Positions 1 through 7,911 of a stretch of 64,000 nt of DNA are shown piece after piece; position 1 is the stretch's first letter, and each line of letters opens with the position of its first letter. This stretch comes from Chitinophagales bacterium. GTDB lineage: Bacteria > Bacteroidota > Bacteroidia > Chitinophagales > Chitinophagaceae. The stretch is taken from contig JAFLBM010000006.1 of NCBI GenBank assembly GCA_017303455.1, positions 1-64,000 of the forward strand. The letters are read 5' to 3'. Under the pieces are notes generated by a model. The model was not told the origin of the DNA. It was given only the letters and a program-made list of their open reading frames with translations, and did no database searches. The position numbers and the translations under genes were made by a program.

Positions 1-124
1 TGCCCACTGGAGTGTATGCCCTGCTTACTGATTGAAAGAAGCATCTTGAAGAGCCGTATGAATCGAGAGGTTCACGTACGGTTCTGTGAGGAGCAGGGGG
101 TGAGAATCCCCTTGCTTACTCGAC
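1..124 (+). mobile_element. Group II intron, 3' end only (domains V and VI)
   Basis: Domain V is seen at 51-84. It starts GAGCCGTATGAA, has a GAGA tetraloop at 65-68 and closes with the complementary ACGTACGGTTC, the most conserved part of bacterial group II introns. Domain VI follows (about 87-118), a stem of GCAGGGG against CCCCTTGC, with an unpaired A at 118, seven bases from the end, suited to be the branch point. The intron should end at TACTCGAC (124). The reverse transcriptase/maturase and the catalytic core lie upstream of the window. The downstream exon runs into the 3' end of the converging gene at 141-809. Subclass cannot be assigned from this fragment. Confidence 0.85.
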
Positions 125-140
125 TGCCTGCTGTGTTTCG

Positions 141-809
141 TCAAGTAAATAGTGTATTTATATTTGAATATTTGTCTTCAATATGAGCAGCCCATTCGTC
201 AAAGTAAAAGCCACGGCTTCCCGTTGGATGGTATGTGAAAATTATCCGAAGATTATAATTGTCTTTTGTCAAATTGATGCAATATGGCTTTGTATAAAAT
301 TCTTGAACGTCATCCCTTGTCCAACCAGTATCATAATTGTTAAGGAGGTAGCCAAGTCGTCCAATGCCTTCATATCCATATTTAATGCAAACGGCAGGTT
401 TTAAAATATCAACCACGCTTAAAAAGTTGCGCCAACCTTTATCATAATCTTCGTCATTTGGTCTGTCACTAGAAGATGGCAAAAGTCTTTGAACCAAGTT
501 AAAGAATGAAACATTTCGCCATATTTTATTACGCTCATCTAAAGTGCTTGTCTCCTTGTTTAAAATTGTCTTTTCTATTTGTTGAAATAAGCGCCTGTTT
601 TTGAAATCAGGATTGTGTGAATTTAGTCCTTGGTTATTGACAAAGTTTCTTGTTGCATTGTTATAAATGAGCCATCCATCATTGTCGTCATAATGACTTT
701 CTGCAGCAAGTAATACTTTCTTATTTTTAAAATTGTCACCAACCCAAGGAAGCCAATTCATGTCTGTCAAAGTCGCAAACTGATTATCATATGAGGTGTC
801 AAGAGGCAT
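141..809 (-). CDS. Hypothetical protein, possibly uracil-DNA-glycosylase-fold-like
   Basis: A 222-residue soluble protein without signal peptide or membrane segment. The N-terminal part reads LPWVGDNF followed by a strand and then AAESHYDD; an ESHY-type motif after a first beta strand resembles uncharacterised proteins with the uracil-DNA-glycosylase fold, but I cannot place it firmly. The gene is visibly richer in A+T than the genes after 992. It stands alone, its stop is 17 bases from the intron end, and its upstream side (838-852) carries an inverted near-copy of the sequence at 125-139. This fits a recently acquired accessory gene. Function unknown. Confidence 0.6.
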   Translation of the reverse strand: MPLDTSYDNQFATLTDMNWLPWVGDNFKNKKVLLAAESHYDDNDGWLIYNNATRNFVNNQGLNSHNPDFKNRRLFQQIEKTILNKETSTLDERNKIWRNVSFFNLVQRLLPSSSDRPNDEDYDKGWRNFLSVVDILKPAVCIKYGYEGIGRLGYLLNNYDTGWTRDDVQEFYTKPYCINLTKDNYNLRIIFTYHPTGSRGFYFDEWAAHIEDKYSNINTLFT

Positions 810-991
810 GATTTTTTGAACTTTGGTGTGTCACAGTAACATAGCAGGCAACGTGTGTATTTACGAAACTACGAACAGTTCTGTTTTACAGAGCTAAAAA
901 ATTGTCGATCTGATTGTCAACACCTTAAATGAGTTTATGCAAGATCATAGTTCACCGGCTAGGGTTTCGCAAATCCAACTAATTTTACAGC

Positions 992-1864
992 ATGTCAACT
1001 CTTACCATCTCCGTTCTACAAACAAATCTTCACTGGGAAAGCAAACCGGCTAACCTGCAGATGCTGGAAGAAAAGATCATGAGCATTGCAGAAAAAACAG
1101 AAATCATAGTGCTGCCGGAAATGTTCAGTACCGGTTTCAGTATGCGGCCGGAAGAACTGGCGGAAACCATGGAGGGTGAAACCGTGCAGTGGATGAAACG
1201 GATCGCCGCACAAAAGAAAGTGATACTAACCGGGAGTGTGATCATTAAAGAAGAAGCGGCTGATGGCCAGTTCAACTATTACAATCGTCTTATCTGGATG
1301 CTGCCAAACGGGCAATACGGTGTGTATGATAAACGGCACCGCTTTGCCTATGCTGGTGAAGATGATCATTATACCGCAGGCAGTAAACGGCTGATCGCTT
1401 CGGTAAAAGGCTGGAAGATCAACTTGCTGGTTTGTTATGATCTGCGATTCCCGGTGTGGGCAAGACAGCAGACACGCAATGTTTCGACTCCGCTCAACAT
1501 TGCTACTGCCCCCGACACTTCGACTTCGCTCAGTGCGGGACCCGAGTATGATGTACTGATCTATGTGGCTAACTGGCCCGAACGAAGAATACAGGCCTGG
1601 AAAACTTTATTGCAGGCAAGGGCCATCGAAAACCAATGTTATGTGGTGGGAGCTAACCGGGTAGGCGATGATGGGAATAATATCCACTACAGCGGCGAAA
1701 GCATGATCATTGATCCGCTGGGTGAAGTGCTCTACACAAAAAAAGATGAAGAAGATATCTATACCATCACCCTGGAAAAAACACATCTCGATTCGGTCCG
1801 GGAAAAATTCCCCTTCTGGAAAGACGCTGATGATTTTATGATCATGAATGATGAGGAAGAGTAA
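992..1864 (+). CDS. Carbon-nitrogen hydrolase, omega-amidase (YafV/Nit2-like)
   Basis: Nitrilase-superfamily enzyme predicted to hydrolyse omega-amides such as 2-oxoglutaramate in the cytoplasm, a repair or salvage step linked to transamination. The Glu-Lys-Cys triad is visible: E43 in LPEMFSTGF, K114 in YDKRHRF and C148 in LLVCYDLRFPVW. The conserved YVANWPERR segment follows. At 290 residues it is longer than usual (about 260). The excess is an insert at residues 159-184, between the cysteine loop and the YVANWP segment, encoded by two copies of a TTCGACTYCGCTCA repeat. Whether the insert is tolerated is unknown; the frame stays open. Upstream 810-991 holds no gene. Confidence 0.85.
   Translation: MSTLTISVLQTNLHWESKPANLQMLEEKIMSIAEKTEIIVLPEMFSTGFSMRPEELAETMEGETVQWMKRIAAQKKVILTGSVIIKEEAADGQFNYYNRLIWMLPNGQYGVYDKRHRFAYAGEDDHYTAGSKRLIASVKGWKINLLVCYDLRFPVWARQQTRNVSTPLNIATAPDTSTSLSAGPEYDVLIYVANWPERRIQAWKTLLQARAIENQCYVVGANRVGDDGNNIHYSGESMIIDPLGEVLYTKKDEEDIYTITLEKTHLDSVREKFPFWKDADDFMIMNDEEE
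1483..1535 (+). repeat. Two in-frame copies of a TTCGACTYCGCTCA repeat inside a gene
   Basis: The motif TTCGACTCCGCTCA occurs at 1483-1496 and TTCGACTTCGCTCA at 1519-1532, 36 bases (12 codons) apart in the same orientation. They encode STPL and STSL inside the extra segment of the omega-amidase. The wording resembles short dispersed repeats known between genes in many Bacteroidota; that part is recollection, the sequence itself shows only these two copies. Confidence 0.7.
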
Positions 1865-1881
1865 CTATTCAAACTTTCAGG

Positions 1882-1916
1882 TGCTGCTCCTCCCTTTCAG
1901 GGGAGGTTGGGAGGGG
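1882..1916. repeat. REP-like element (family member 1)
   Basis: CTCCCTTTCAGGGGAG forms a short hairpin and is followed by GTTGGGAGGGG. The reverse complement of 43001-43036 carries the same layout (CTCTCTTTCAGGAGAGG then GTTGGGGG), so both are copies of one dispersed element. This copy contains the stop codon and the last six codons of the S41 protease gene. Confidence 0.65.
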
Positions 1917-3417
1917 TTTGAGCTTGTGCCTTATCTTTCTTAATCAGCTCCATCGCCTTCTCCAGTTTATAATCTGCATTTCTTTTGATGGCTTCCACGG
2001 TCGGCAGCGAAAGCACTTCGGGTTGCACGCCTTTACCATCTTTGGGTGTGTTCTTATCAATCACCAACCGGAATAATGGCAAACGAAAACGAAGACCTGT
2101 TTCAGGCAGCGTTACATCCGGGATCAGCCAGGCAGAATTACCATAAGCACCACCACCGGTTTCTTCGCCGACTACAGTTACATTATCCTGTTTAATCAAG
2201 GCAGAAGAAAATAAAGTAGTGGCGGAGAAAGAATTACCGCCGGTGAGAATATATACTTTACCGTCGTAGTGGTTGGTTTGCTTGGGTTTGAAATAATGCC
2301 GTTCAAAATAACCGAAATGATAATTGCCATCTCTTTTCTTCCGGGTAAATAAGGTAATAAACAGGCGATTCCAGAAATGATTCTCCATATAACGGCTGTG
2401 CTTTCCTTTTTTACTGATCGCAAATAAAGTGTCCGCCACTTTGAAACGATGATCAGCTATATACCGGGTGATCTTGGTGGAATTAGTAACACTGCCGCCG
2501 CCATTGCTGCGTACATCAATGATCAGATGGGTGATCTTTTGTTGTTTCAGTGTACGGAATGATTGCCGGAAGAATTTTTTTAACCCAAATCCTTTACCAA
2601 AAGAAGCCAGGTTCATCATGGCAGAATGATTGACCGTATCGATCTGTAATAAACGAACAGCCGCCATTTGATTCTGTCTTCTTTCCTCCCGGCTTGGTCT
2701 TGGTAAACTGGCAAGCCGGCGAATCGCAGCCCGGTTGAAAGTATCAGCAGCCGGATTATAAACTGGGATGTTAATGGTTTTTAACTGGCCGGTACTGTCC
2801 ACATATTCCACCGTATATCTTTCTGATAAACCAAACAATGATGTATATAAAGAACCAAAGAACCCCCGGTTGCTTAGGGTTTGGTATTTATGGGTCCGGT
2901 TATAACCGTCAGTCGATAAATAATTGAATAAGGTATCCACAATTTCGTTACCGCTGCGGCCATTGATCTTTGTAATAGGAGTTCCTCTTTTTAAAACAGA
3001 ATCACGGCGGTTGAGATTGGCGGCCACCACCATCGTATCCTGCCAGAGTTTTAAGCTGAGCGGAAATATTTTCCCCGGTCTCAGGGTGTCATTGTATTTA
3101 ATAAATCCTTTGGAAGAACGGACGGTGGTATGCCCGCAATTGATCTTCGCTGTTACATAGTTCAGGATCTTCCGGAACTGGATCTCTGTCATGGAATCTT
3201 TCAGCTGCTTTTTGCCTTCTTCAAAGTAATAGTCCATGCTGTCTTTGGAAGTATACCAGTACAAGCTGGGATGATGTTCTTCCAATATCTCCCGGTACAA
3301 CGTATAATCTCTTTCCACCTGTTGCAGCGAATATTTTTTATTTGGAGAGTAGGAATGCTTGCCGGCACTGCAGCTAACCAATAGCACCACGATAATGAAC
3401 AACCACAATTTCCTCAT
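1897..3417 (-). CDS. S41 family peptidase, lipoprotein
   Basis: Predicted tail-specific-protease-like serine peptidase of 506 residues, exported and lipid-anchored: the N-terminus has a hydrophobic stretch ending VVLLVSCS, a lipobox. The peptidase domain fills the C-terminal half: strand IIDVRSNGGG, then GGNSFSATTLF with the expected nucleophilic serine, then GEETGGGAYGNSAW. I chose the ATG at 3417 because the signal peptide starts there; an in-frame upstream start would overlap thiL. It lies 26 bases after thiL on the same strand, so the two may be cotranscribed. The last residues (TPPNLP) are encoded by the REP-like element at 1882-1916. The natural substrate is unknown. Confidence 0.85.
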   Translation of the reverse strand: MRKLWLFIIVVLLVSCSAGKHSYSPNKKYSLQQVERDYTLYREILEEHHPSLYWYTSKDSMDYYFEEGKKQLKDSMTEIQFRKILNYVTAKINCGHTTVRSSKGFIKYNDTLRPGKIFPLSLKLWQDTMVVAANLNRRDSVLKRGTPITKINGRSGNEIVDTLFNYLSTDGYNRTHKYQTLSNRGFFGSLYTSLFGLSERYTVEYVDSTGQLKTINIPVYNPAADTFNRAAIRRLASLPRPSREERRQNQMAAVRLLQIDTVNHSAMMNLASFGKGFGLKKFFRQSFRTLKQQKITHLIIDVRSNGGGSVTNSTKITRYIADHRFKVADTLFAISKKGKHSRYMENHFWNRLFITLFTRKKRDGNYHFGYFERHYFKPKQTNHYDGKVYILTGGNSFSATTLFSSALIKQDNVTVVGEETGGGAYGNSAWLIPDVTLPETGLRFRLPLFRLVIDKNTPKDGKGVQPEVLSLPTVEAIKRNADYKLEKAMELIKKDKAQAQTPPNLP

Positions 3418-3443
3418 ATGCCAACTTCTTAGTAGACCCGGTT

Positions 3444-4472
3444 TTATTTCAGGTGATTCCATCCCTGTGCGGTGAGAGCATGTTTACTGCCACCTTTGGT
3501 GATGATATGGGCACCCTGTTCGGGTTCTGTCATATAACCCACCACACTAATTTCCTCATTTAATACCAATTTATCATATTCCGATTGAGGAATGGTAAAA
3601 ACTAATTCATAATCTTCCCCGCCGCTGAGGGCACAGGCGGTCGGATCAATTTCAAATTTGAACGCCGCCTGTTTCATTTGTTCATTCACGGGTATTTTGT
3701 CTTCGTATAATACGCAACCCAAATTACTTTGTTTGCAGATATGTAATACTTCTGAACTCAATCCATCACTGATGTCCATCATCGCTGTCGGTACGATCTC
3801 CGAACTGGCTAAAAATTCAATGATATCTTTCCGGGCTTCCGGCTTCAGTAATTTGCCGATCACAAAAGATTCACCTTCCAGGTCGGGCTGCACACCCGGG
3901 CTTTCCATATAGATCTTCTTTTCTCTTTCCAGGAATAATAAACCTACATAAGCAGCACCAAGGTCACCACTTACACAAAGCAGGTCGCCTTTCTGTGCGG
4001 TACTTCTTTTGACGAATTTATCCGGGGCTACTTCACCAATGGCAGTTACCGAAATAATAAAACCCTTTTGTGAAGAAGTGGTATCGCCACCCACAAGGTC
4101 AACGCCATATTTGGTACAGGCCGCATAAACGCCTTCATAAAATTCATCCATCGCTTCCAGGCTGAACCGGTTGCTGATGCCGAGACTGATAACGATCTGG
4201 GTAGGGATCGCATTCATCGCATAGATATCACTCAGGTTCACGATCACACTTTTATACCCCAGGTGTTTTAGTGGTGTGTACATCAGGTCGAAGTGAACAC
4301 CTTCTACTAACAAGTCTGTAGTGATCACAGTTTGTTTGCCAAAATGATCGATCACTGCTGCATCATCACCTACGCCCAATACCGAAGAAGCGTTTTGCAG
4401 TTCAATATTTTTTGTCAGGTGGTCGATGAGACCAAATTCGCCTAGAGAAGATATTTCTGTTCTGTTTTCCAT
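3444..4472 (-). CDS. thiL: Thiamine-monophosphate kinase
   Basis: Phosphorylates thiamine monophosphate to the coenzyme thiamine diphosphate using ATP, the last step of thiamine biosynthesis, in the cytosol. The 342 residues match the family length. Visible signatures are GEFGLIDHL at the N-terminus, GVGDDAAVI (metal/nucleotide site), the VEGVHFD segment, NLSDIYAMNA, and GGDTTSS in the centre, with MDISDGLSSE and SGGEDYELVF in the C-terminal half, all characteristic of ThiL. It probably belongs to a transcript suhB-like, thiL, S41 peptidase, interrupted by the 4497-5031 unit. Confidence 0.95.
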   Translation of the reverse strand: MENRTEISSLGEFGLIDHLTKNIELQNASSVLGVGDDAAVIDHFGKQTVITTDLLVEGVHFDLMYTPLKHLGYKSVIVNLSDIYAMNAIPTQIVISLGISNRFSLEAMDEFYEGVYAACTKYGVDLVGGDTTSSQKGFIISVTAIGEVAPDKFVKRSTAQKGDLLCVSGDLGAAYVGLLFLEREKKIYMESPGVQPDLEGESFVIGKLLKPEARKDIIEFLASSEIVPTAMMDISDGLSSEVLHICKQSNLGCVLYEDKIPVNEQMKQAAFKFEIDPTACALSGGEDYELVFTIPQSEYDKLVLNEEISVVGYMTEPEQGAHIITKGGSKHALTAQGWNHLK

Positions 4473-4496
4473 TTACTGGTATTCTGTTTTATCAAT

Positions 4497-5031
4497 AAGT
4501 ACGAGGTACGAAGTACAAAGTACGGGAGTTTGTAATTAATGCCTCTTTAGCACAGTTCTTCTTCACCTGTTTTATTTGTTGCCGGTTTTATTCACTCTTG
4601 CCCTCGTGGTGGTGATCGAAGCAACAAGTATTTTCAATAATTCATTGCCTTCGCTGATTAATCTATTTATTCTTTCCTGGAAACCCGGGTTAAACTCTTT
4701 TAATAACTCAAGAAAATAAACAGATTCATCCGCCTCTTCTTCACAAATTTTAAGCTTGTTTATAAAATCAGGATCGGACTTGGCTCTCCTGGCAGCCCTG
4801 TAATTTGCTCCTACTGAGGAAGAGCACCTTACCAGCTGACTGAAATATTCCTTATTAACTACGTTATAAGGCAAGTCGGTAATCAACTTTCCAACTGCAA
4901 CAGCAAAAAGGAAAGTTCTTTGTTTTAAATCTTGCATGGAATAAAGTTTTATAGTTACTTGAAATAATGGCAACCAACCAAACTATAAATCACTTGCCCA
5001 TCACAGACTTCGTAGCTCGTACTTCGTACTT
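4497..5031. mobile_element. Candidate 535-bp element with 25-bp inverted ends carrying a four-helix-bundle gene
   Basis: The left end 4497-4521 (AAGTACGAGGTACGAAGTAC...) and the reverse complement of the right end 5007-5031 agree at 21 of 25 positions. Both arms are built from GTACGA words. The only gene between them is the four-helix-bundle gene. The unit splits a same-strand run of housekeeping genes (5833 down to 1897). I found no clear target-site duplication and no transposase, so any movement would have to be helped in trans. Confidence 0.45.
4572..4937 (-). CDS. Four-helix bundle protein (23S rRNA intervening-sequence protein family)
   Basis: A 121-residue all-helical protein. Segments such as LPYNVVNKEYFSQLVRCSSS, VGANYRAARRAKS and FINKLKICEEEADESVYFLE are typical of the family first seen in 23S rRNA intervening sequences and related to the Avd accessory protein of diversity-generating retroelements. 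The molecular function of stand-alone members is not established; basic surfaces suggest RNA binding. The start at 4937 (MQDLKQRT) fits the family; a longer frame exists upstream. It is enclosed by 25-bp inverted repeats. Confidence 0.85.
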   Translation of the reverse strand: MQDLKQRTFLFAVAVGKLITDLPYNVVNKEYFSQLVRCSSSVGANYRAARRAKSDPDFINKLKICEEEADESVYFLELLKEFNPGFQERINRLISEGNELLKILVASITTTRARVNKTGNK

Positions 5032-5056
5032 ACAGGGTCTTGCTTTATTTTAAACC

Positions 5057-5833
5057 CTACAGTTCTCCTCCATTAATCACCTTCAGCATCTCCTCATGTA
5101 TCTTTCCATTCGTCGCTAAGATCCTGTGCTGATAGACCGAGAAGGTACTGCCGGTAAAGTCCGTTACTTTTCCTCCAGCTTCTTCCACGATCAGATAACC
5201 GGCTGCACTATCCCAGGCTTCTAATTTATGTTCATAAAATCCATCAAAACGACCGGCAGCCACCCAGCAAAGATCGATTGCTGCGGAACCGAGACGACGC
5301 ACCGGTACCCCTTTGCGGATAAAACGTTCAAATATTTCCAGCGGACCATTCGGCATATTAATATAGGTATAAGGAAAACCGGTCACCAGGCAGGCTTTGA
5401 TCGCCTCTGTTTCTTCACTCACCCGGATCGGCTTATCATTCAAGAAAGCACCTTTTCCTTTTTCAGCAAAAAAGAGCTCATTCAAATGCGGGTTATATAC
5501 ACAGCCCAGTATGATCTCGCCTTCGTGTTCGATACCAATGGAAACACAGTTGAGTGGAATACCATGCGCAAAATTCACCGTGCCGTCGATCGGGTCAATG
5601 ATCCATTTATAATTGGAATCCTGGATGATCTCGCCGGTTTCTTCAGCCAGTATCTGGTGATCGGGAAATTTAGATTTAATACTATCCATGATCGCTTTTT
5701 CGGATGCATGGTCGGCTTCGGTCACCAGGTTATTGACACCTTCTTTATTACTGATCTTGAACTCGCTGTTGAAAAATCGCTGTATCTCTGCGGCACCTGC
5801 TTTGGCCGCCTCTATAAGGGTTGTTTTGAGCAT
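5057..5833 (-). CDS. Inositol monophosphatase family protein (SuhB-like)
   Basis: Mg2+-dependent, Li+-sensitive-type phosphatase of 258 residues; family members act on inositol phosphates, and some on PAP or histidinol phosphate, so the exact substrate is open. Motifs seen are EADHASEKAIMDSI, ILAEETGE (metal-binding Glu), WIIDPIDGTVNFAHG (metal-binding DPIDGT) and, near the C-terminus, KLEAWDSAAGYLIVEEAGG with the third metal Asp. The ATG at 5833 is preferred over the TTG six bases upstream. It is probably first in a transcript with thiL. Confidence 0.92.
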   Translation of the reverse strand: MLKTTLIEAAKAGAAEIQRFFNSEFKISNKEGVNNLVTEADHASEKAIMDSIKSKFPDHQILAEETGEIIQDSNYKWIIDPIDGTVNFAHGIPLNCVSIGIEHEGEIILGCVYNPHLNELFFAEKGKGAFLNDKPIRVSEETEAIKACLVTGFPYTYINMPNGPLEIFERFIRKGVPVRRLGSAAIDLCWVAAGRFDGFYEHKLEAWDSAAGYLIVEEAGGKVTDFTGSTFSVYQHRILATNGKIHEEMLKVINGGEL

Positions 5834-5895
5834 GGGCAAAGATAACTCTGATTTTAGATTGCAGATTTTAGAATTTAGATTTGGGGCTGTTAAGC

Positions 5896-7839
5896 ATGCA
5901 GTTATCCATCATCATAGTCAATTATAATGTCCGGTTTTTCCTGGAACAATGCCTGTGTTCGGTACAAAAAGCAGTGACGGGGATGGAGGCGGAACTGATC
6001 GTGGTGGATAATAATTCCCCGGATAACAGCCTGGCTTACCTGCAACCACAATTTCCGGGGGTTCATTTTATTGCCAGTGCGGAGAATTTGGGTTTTGCCA
6101 AAGCCTGTAACCTCGGTTTGCAACAGGCAACCGGGCAGTATATACTATTCCTGAACCCGGATACGATCGTGCCGGAAGATTGTTTCCGCTCCTGTATCCA
6201 TTTTTTTGAAACACATCCCCGGGCTGGTGCACTCGGTATCAAAATGCTGGATGGAAAAGGACAGTTTCTCAAAGAATCCAAACGGGCTTTTCCTTCACCC
6301 ATGACCTCTTTGTTCAAGCTCTTTGGTTTGGCCACACTGTTTCCTGCTTCTAAAACCTTTTCAAAATACCATTTGGGTCATTTGAATGAGAACGAAGATC
6401 ATGAAGTGGATGTACTGGCAGGAGCTTTTATGATGATCCCGAGAGAAGTATTGAATAAAGTGGGCGGGTTTGATGAAACGTTCTTTATGTATGGTGAAGA
6501 TGTGGACCTGAGTTACCGCATACAAAAAGCAGGCTACACGAATTATTATTTTGCCGGCAGTCATATCATTCACTTCAAGGGAGAAAGTACCCGCAAGGGA
6601 ACGATGAATTATGTCCGCATGTTCTATAATGCCATGAGCATTTTTGTCCGCAAACACTATGGCGGCAGCAGGGCCGGGATCTTTCATTTGTTGATTCATC
6701 TTGCCATCTGGGTAAGAGCAGCCTTATCGGCTGTGGGCCAGTTTGTACGCCGCATTGGGTTACCACTAATAGATGCGGGGCTTATATTGCTTTCTTTCTG
6801 GCTCATGAAAAATATCTGGAACCAGTATGTAAGAACAGATATTGAATACGAGAACCGTTTATTATGGATCGCTTTTCCGGCTTATACGGTCTTTTATCTT
6901 TTCACTGCGTATTATGCAGGCCTCTATGACCGCAGGTATAAATGGACGGGTCTGGTTCGTTCTACAGTTATGGCCACGATTGTATTGCTGGCCGCTTATG
7001 CATTATTACCGGAGCAATACCGGTTTTCAAGAGGGATCATTTTATTTGGTGCCATGCTGGCCTTTTTGCTGATCAGTATATTGAGGTGGATGCTGATACA
7101 AACAAAAGTGCTGACGAGCAGCAAAGAAAAAGAAGAACATGCCACTACAGTGATCGCCGGTTCCCCGGAAGAATATTTGCAGGCTGTGCAACTAATGAAA
7201 GAAGCCGGCTTGCAGGAAAGAATACTGGGCCGTATTACAGTTGATGATAATAAAGAAGGAGCAATTGGCCAGGTGAATGAACTGAATAAACTATTATCAG
7301 TGATCCCGTTCCGGGAGATCATTTTTTGCCAGGGACAATTATCGTATACCAGTAGTATTGCGATCGTGAAAACATTGCCGGGCTTCCTGAAAATAAAATT
7401 TCATGCAGCCGGGAGCAGGAGTATTGTCGGCAGTGAATCAAAAGATACATCCGGGGAAGCATTGTCAACTGAAAACGGATTTAAGCTGGCTGAACCCGGT
7501 AACCGGAGAATAAAACGATTAGCAGATATCATCATCTCTTTTTTAGCATTAGCCAGTTTCCCGGTGCATTTGTTATTGGTAAAAAAACCGGTTTCCTTTT
7601 TTGCAAACTGTTTGGCAGTTCTCACGGCCCGGAAAACCTGGGTGGGTTATATTAAAAATGGACAAAAACTGCCGGCACTCCGAAAAGCAGTGATGACCTG
7701 TAATGGTTTTCCCGCATTAGTACCACAACAATTACCCGACGAAAGCCTGTATAAGCTGGATTACTGGTATGCCCGTGACTATGAACCCATGTATGACCTC
7801 AGGTTATTATGGAGACGGTATCGTCATTTGGGCGGGTAA
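5896..7839 (+). CDS. Family 2 glycosyltransferase fused to a degenerate polyprenyl-phosphate sugar-transferase-like region
   Basis: 647 residues, predicted to act on the inner membrane in surface polysaccharide synthesis. Residues about 1-250 are a rhamnosyltransferase-like GT2 domain: SIIIVNYNVRFFLEQCL at the start, VDNNSPDNS, FLNPDTIVP and FDETFFMYGEDVDLSYR. Then come several membrane segments (about 280-400), a Rossmann-like part, and a C-terminal part starting RRIKRLADIIISF and ending DYWYARDYEPMYDLRLLWRR, which match the two ends of initiating sugar-phosphate transferases (WcaJ type). The catalytic centre with its conserved Gly-Pro, Gln and Arg positions is absent, so the tail may be structural. 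The ATG at 5896 matches the domain start. Confidence 0.8.
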   Translation: MQLSIIIVNYNVRFFLEQCLCSVQKAVTGMEAELIVVDNNSPDNSLAYLQPQFPGVHFIASAENLGFAKACNLGLQQATGQYILFLNPDTIVPEDCFRSCIHFFETHPRAGALGIKMLDGKGQFLKESKRAFPSPMTSLFKLFGLATLFPASKTFSKYHLGHLNENEDHEVDVLAGAFMMIPREVLNKVGGFDETFFMYGEDVDLSYRIQKAGYTNYYFAGSHIIHFKGESTRKGTMNYVRMFYNAMSIFVRKHYGGSRAGIFHLLIHLAIWVRAALSAVGQFVRRIGLPLIDAGLILLSFWLMKNIWNQYVRTDIEYENRLLWIAFPAYTVFYLFTAYYAGLYDRRYKWTGLVRSTVMATIVLLAAYALLPEQYRFSRGIILFGAMLAFLLISILRWMLIQTKVLTSSKEKEEHATTVIAGSPEEYLQAVQLMKEAGLQERILGRITVDDNKEGAIGQVNELNKLLSVIPFREIIFCQGQLSYTSSIAIVKTLPGFLKIKFHAAGSRSIVGSESKDTSGEALSTENGFKLAEPGNRRIKRLADIIISFLALASFPVHLLLVKKPVSFFANCLAVLTARKTWVGYIKNGQKLPALRKAVMTCNGFPALVPQQLPDESLYKLDYWYARDYEPMYDLRLLWRRYRHLGG

Positions 7840-7911
7840 AACAATTTGCCCCTATATTCGCAGACCTTTGCGCTGAAACATTGTGTAACTTTAAAGCTAT
7901 TGTGATAAGTA

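Noticed and set aside
838..870. Integron attC site beside the intron
   Set aside because: The flanking sequence lacks convincing RYYYAAC/GTTRRRY core sites, and no integrase is in the window.
4979..5056. Target-site duplication for the four-helix-bundle unit
   Set aside because: No matching direct repeat could be found immediately outside both arms.
5228..5845. Long forward reading frame over the inositol-phosphatase gene
   Set aside because: It is antisense to a gene with clear phosphatase motifs and has no recognisable domain.
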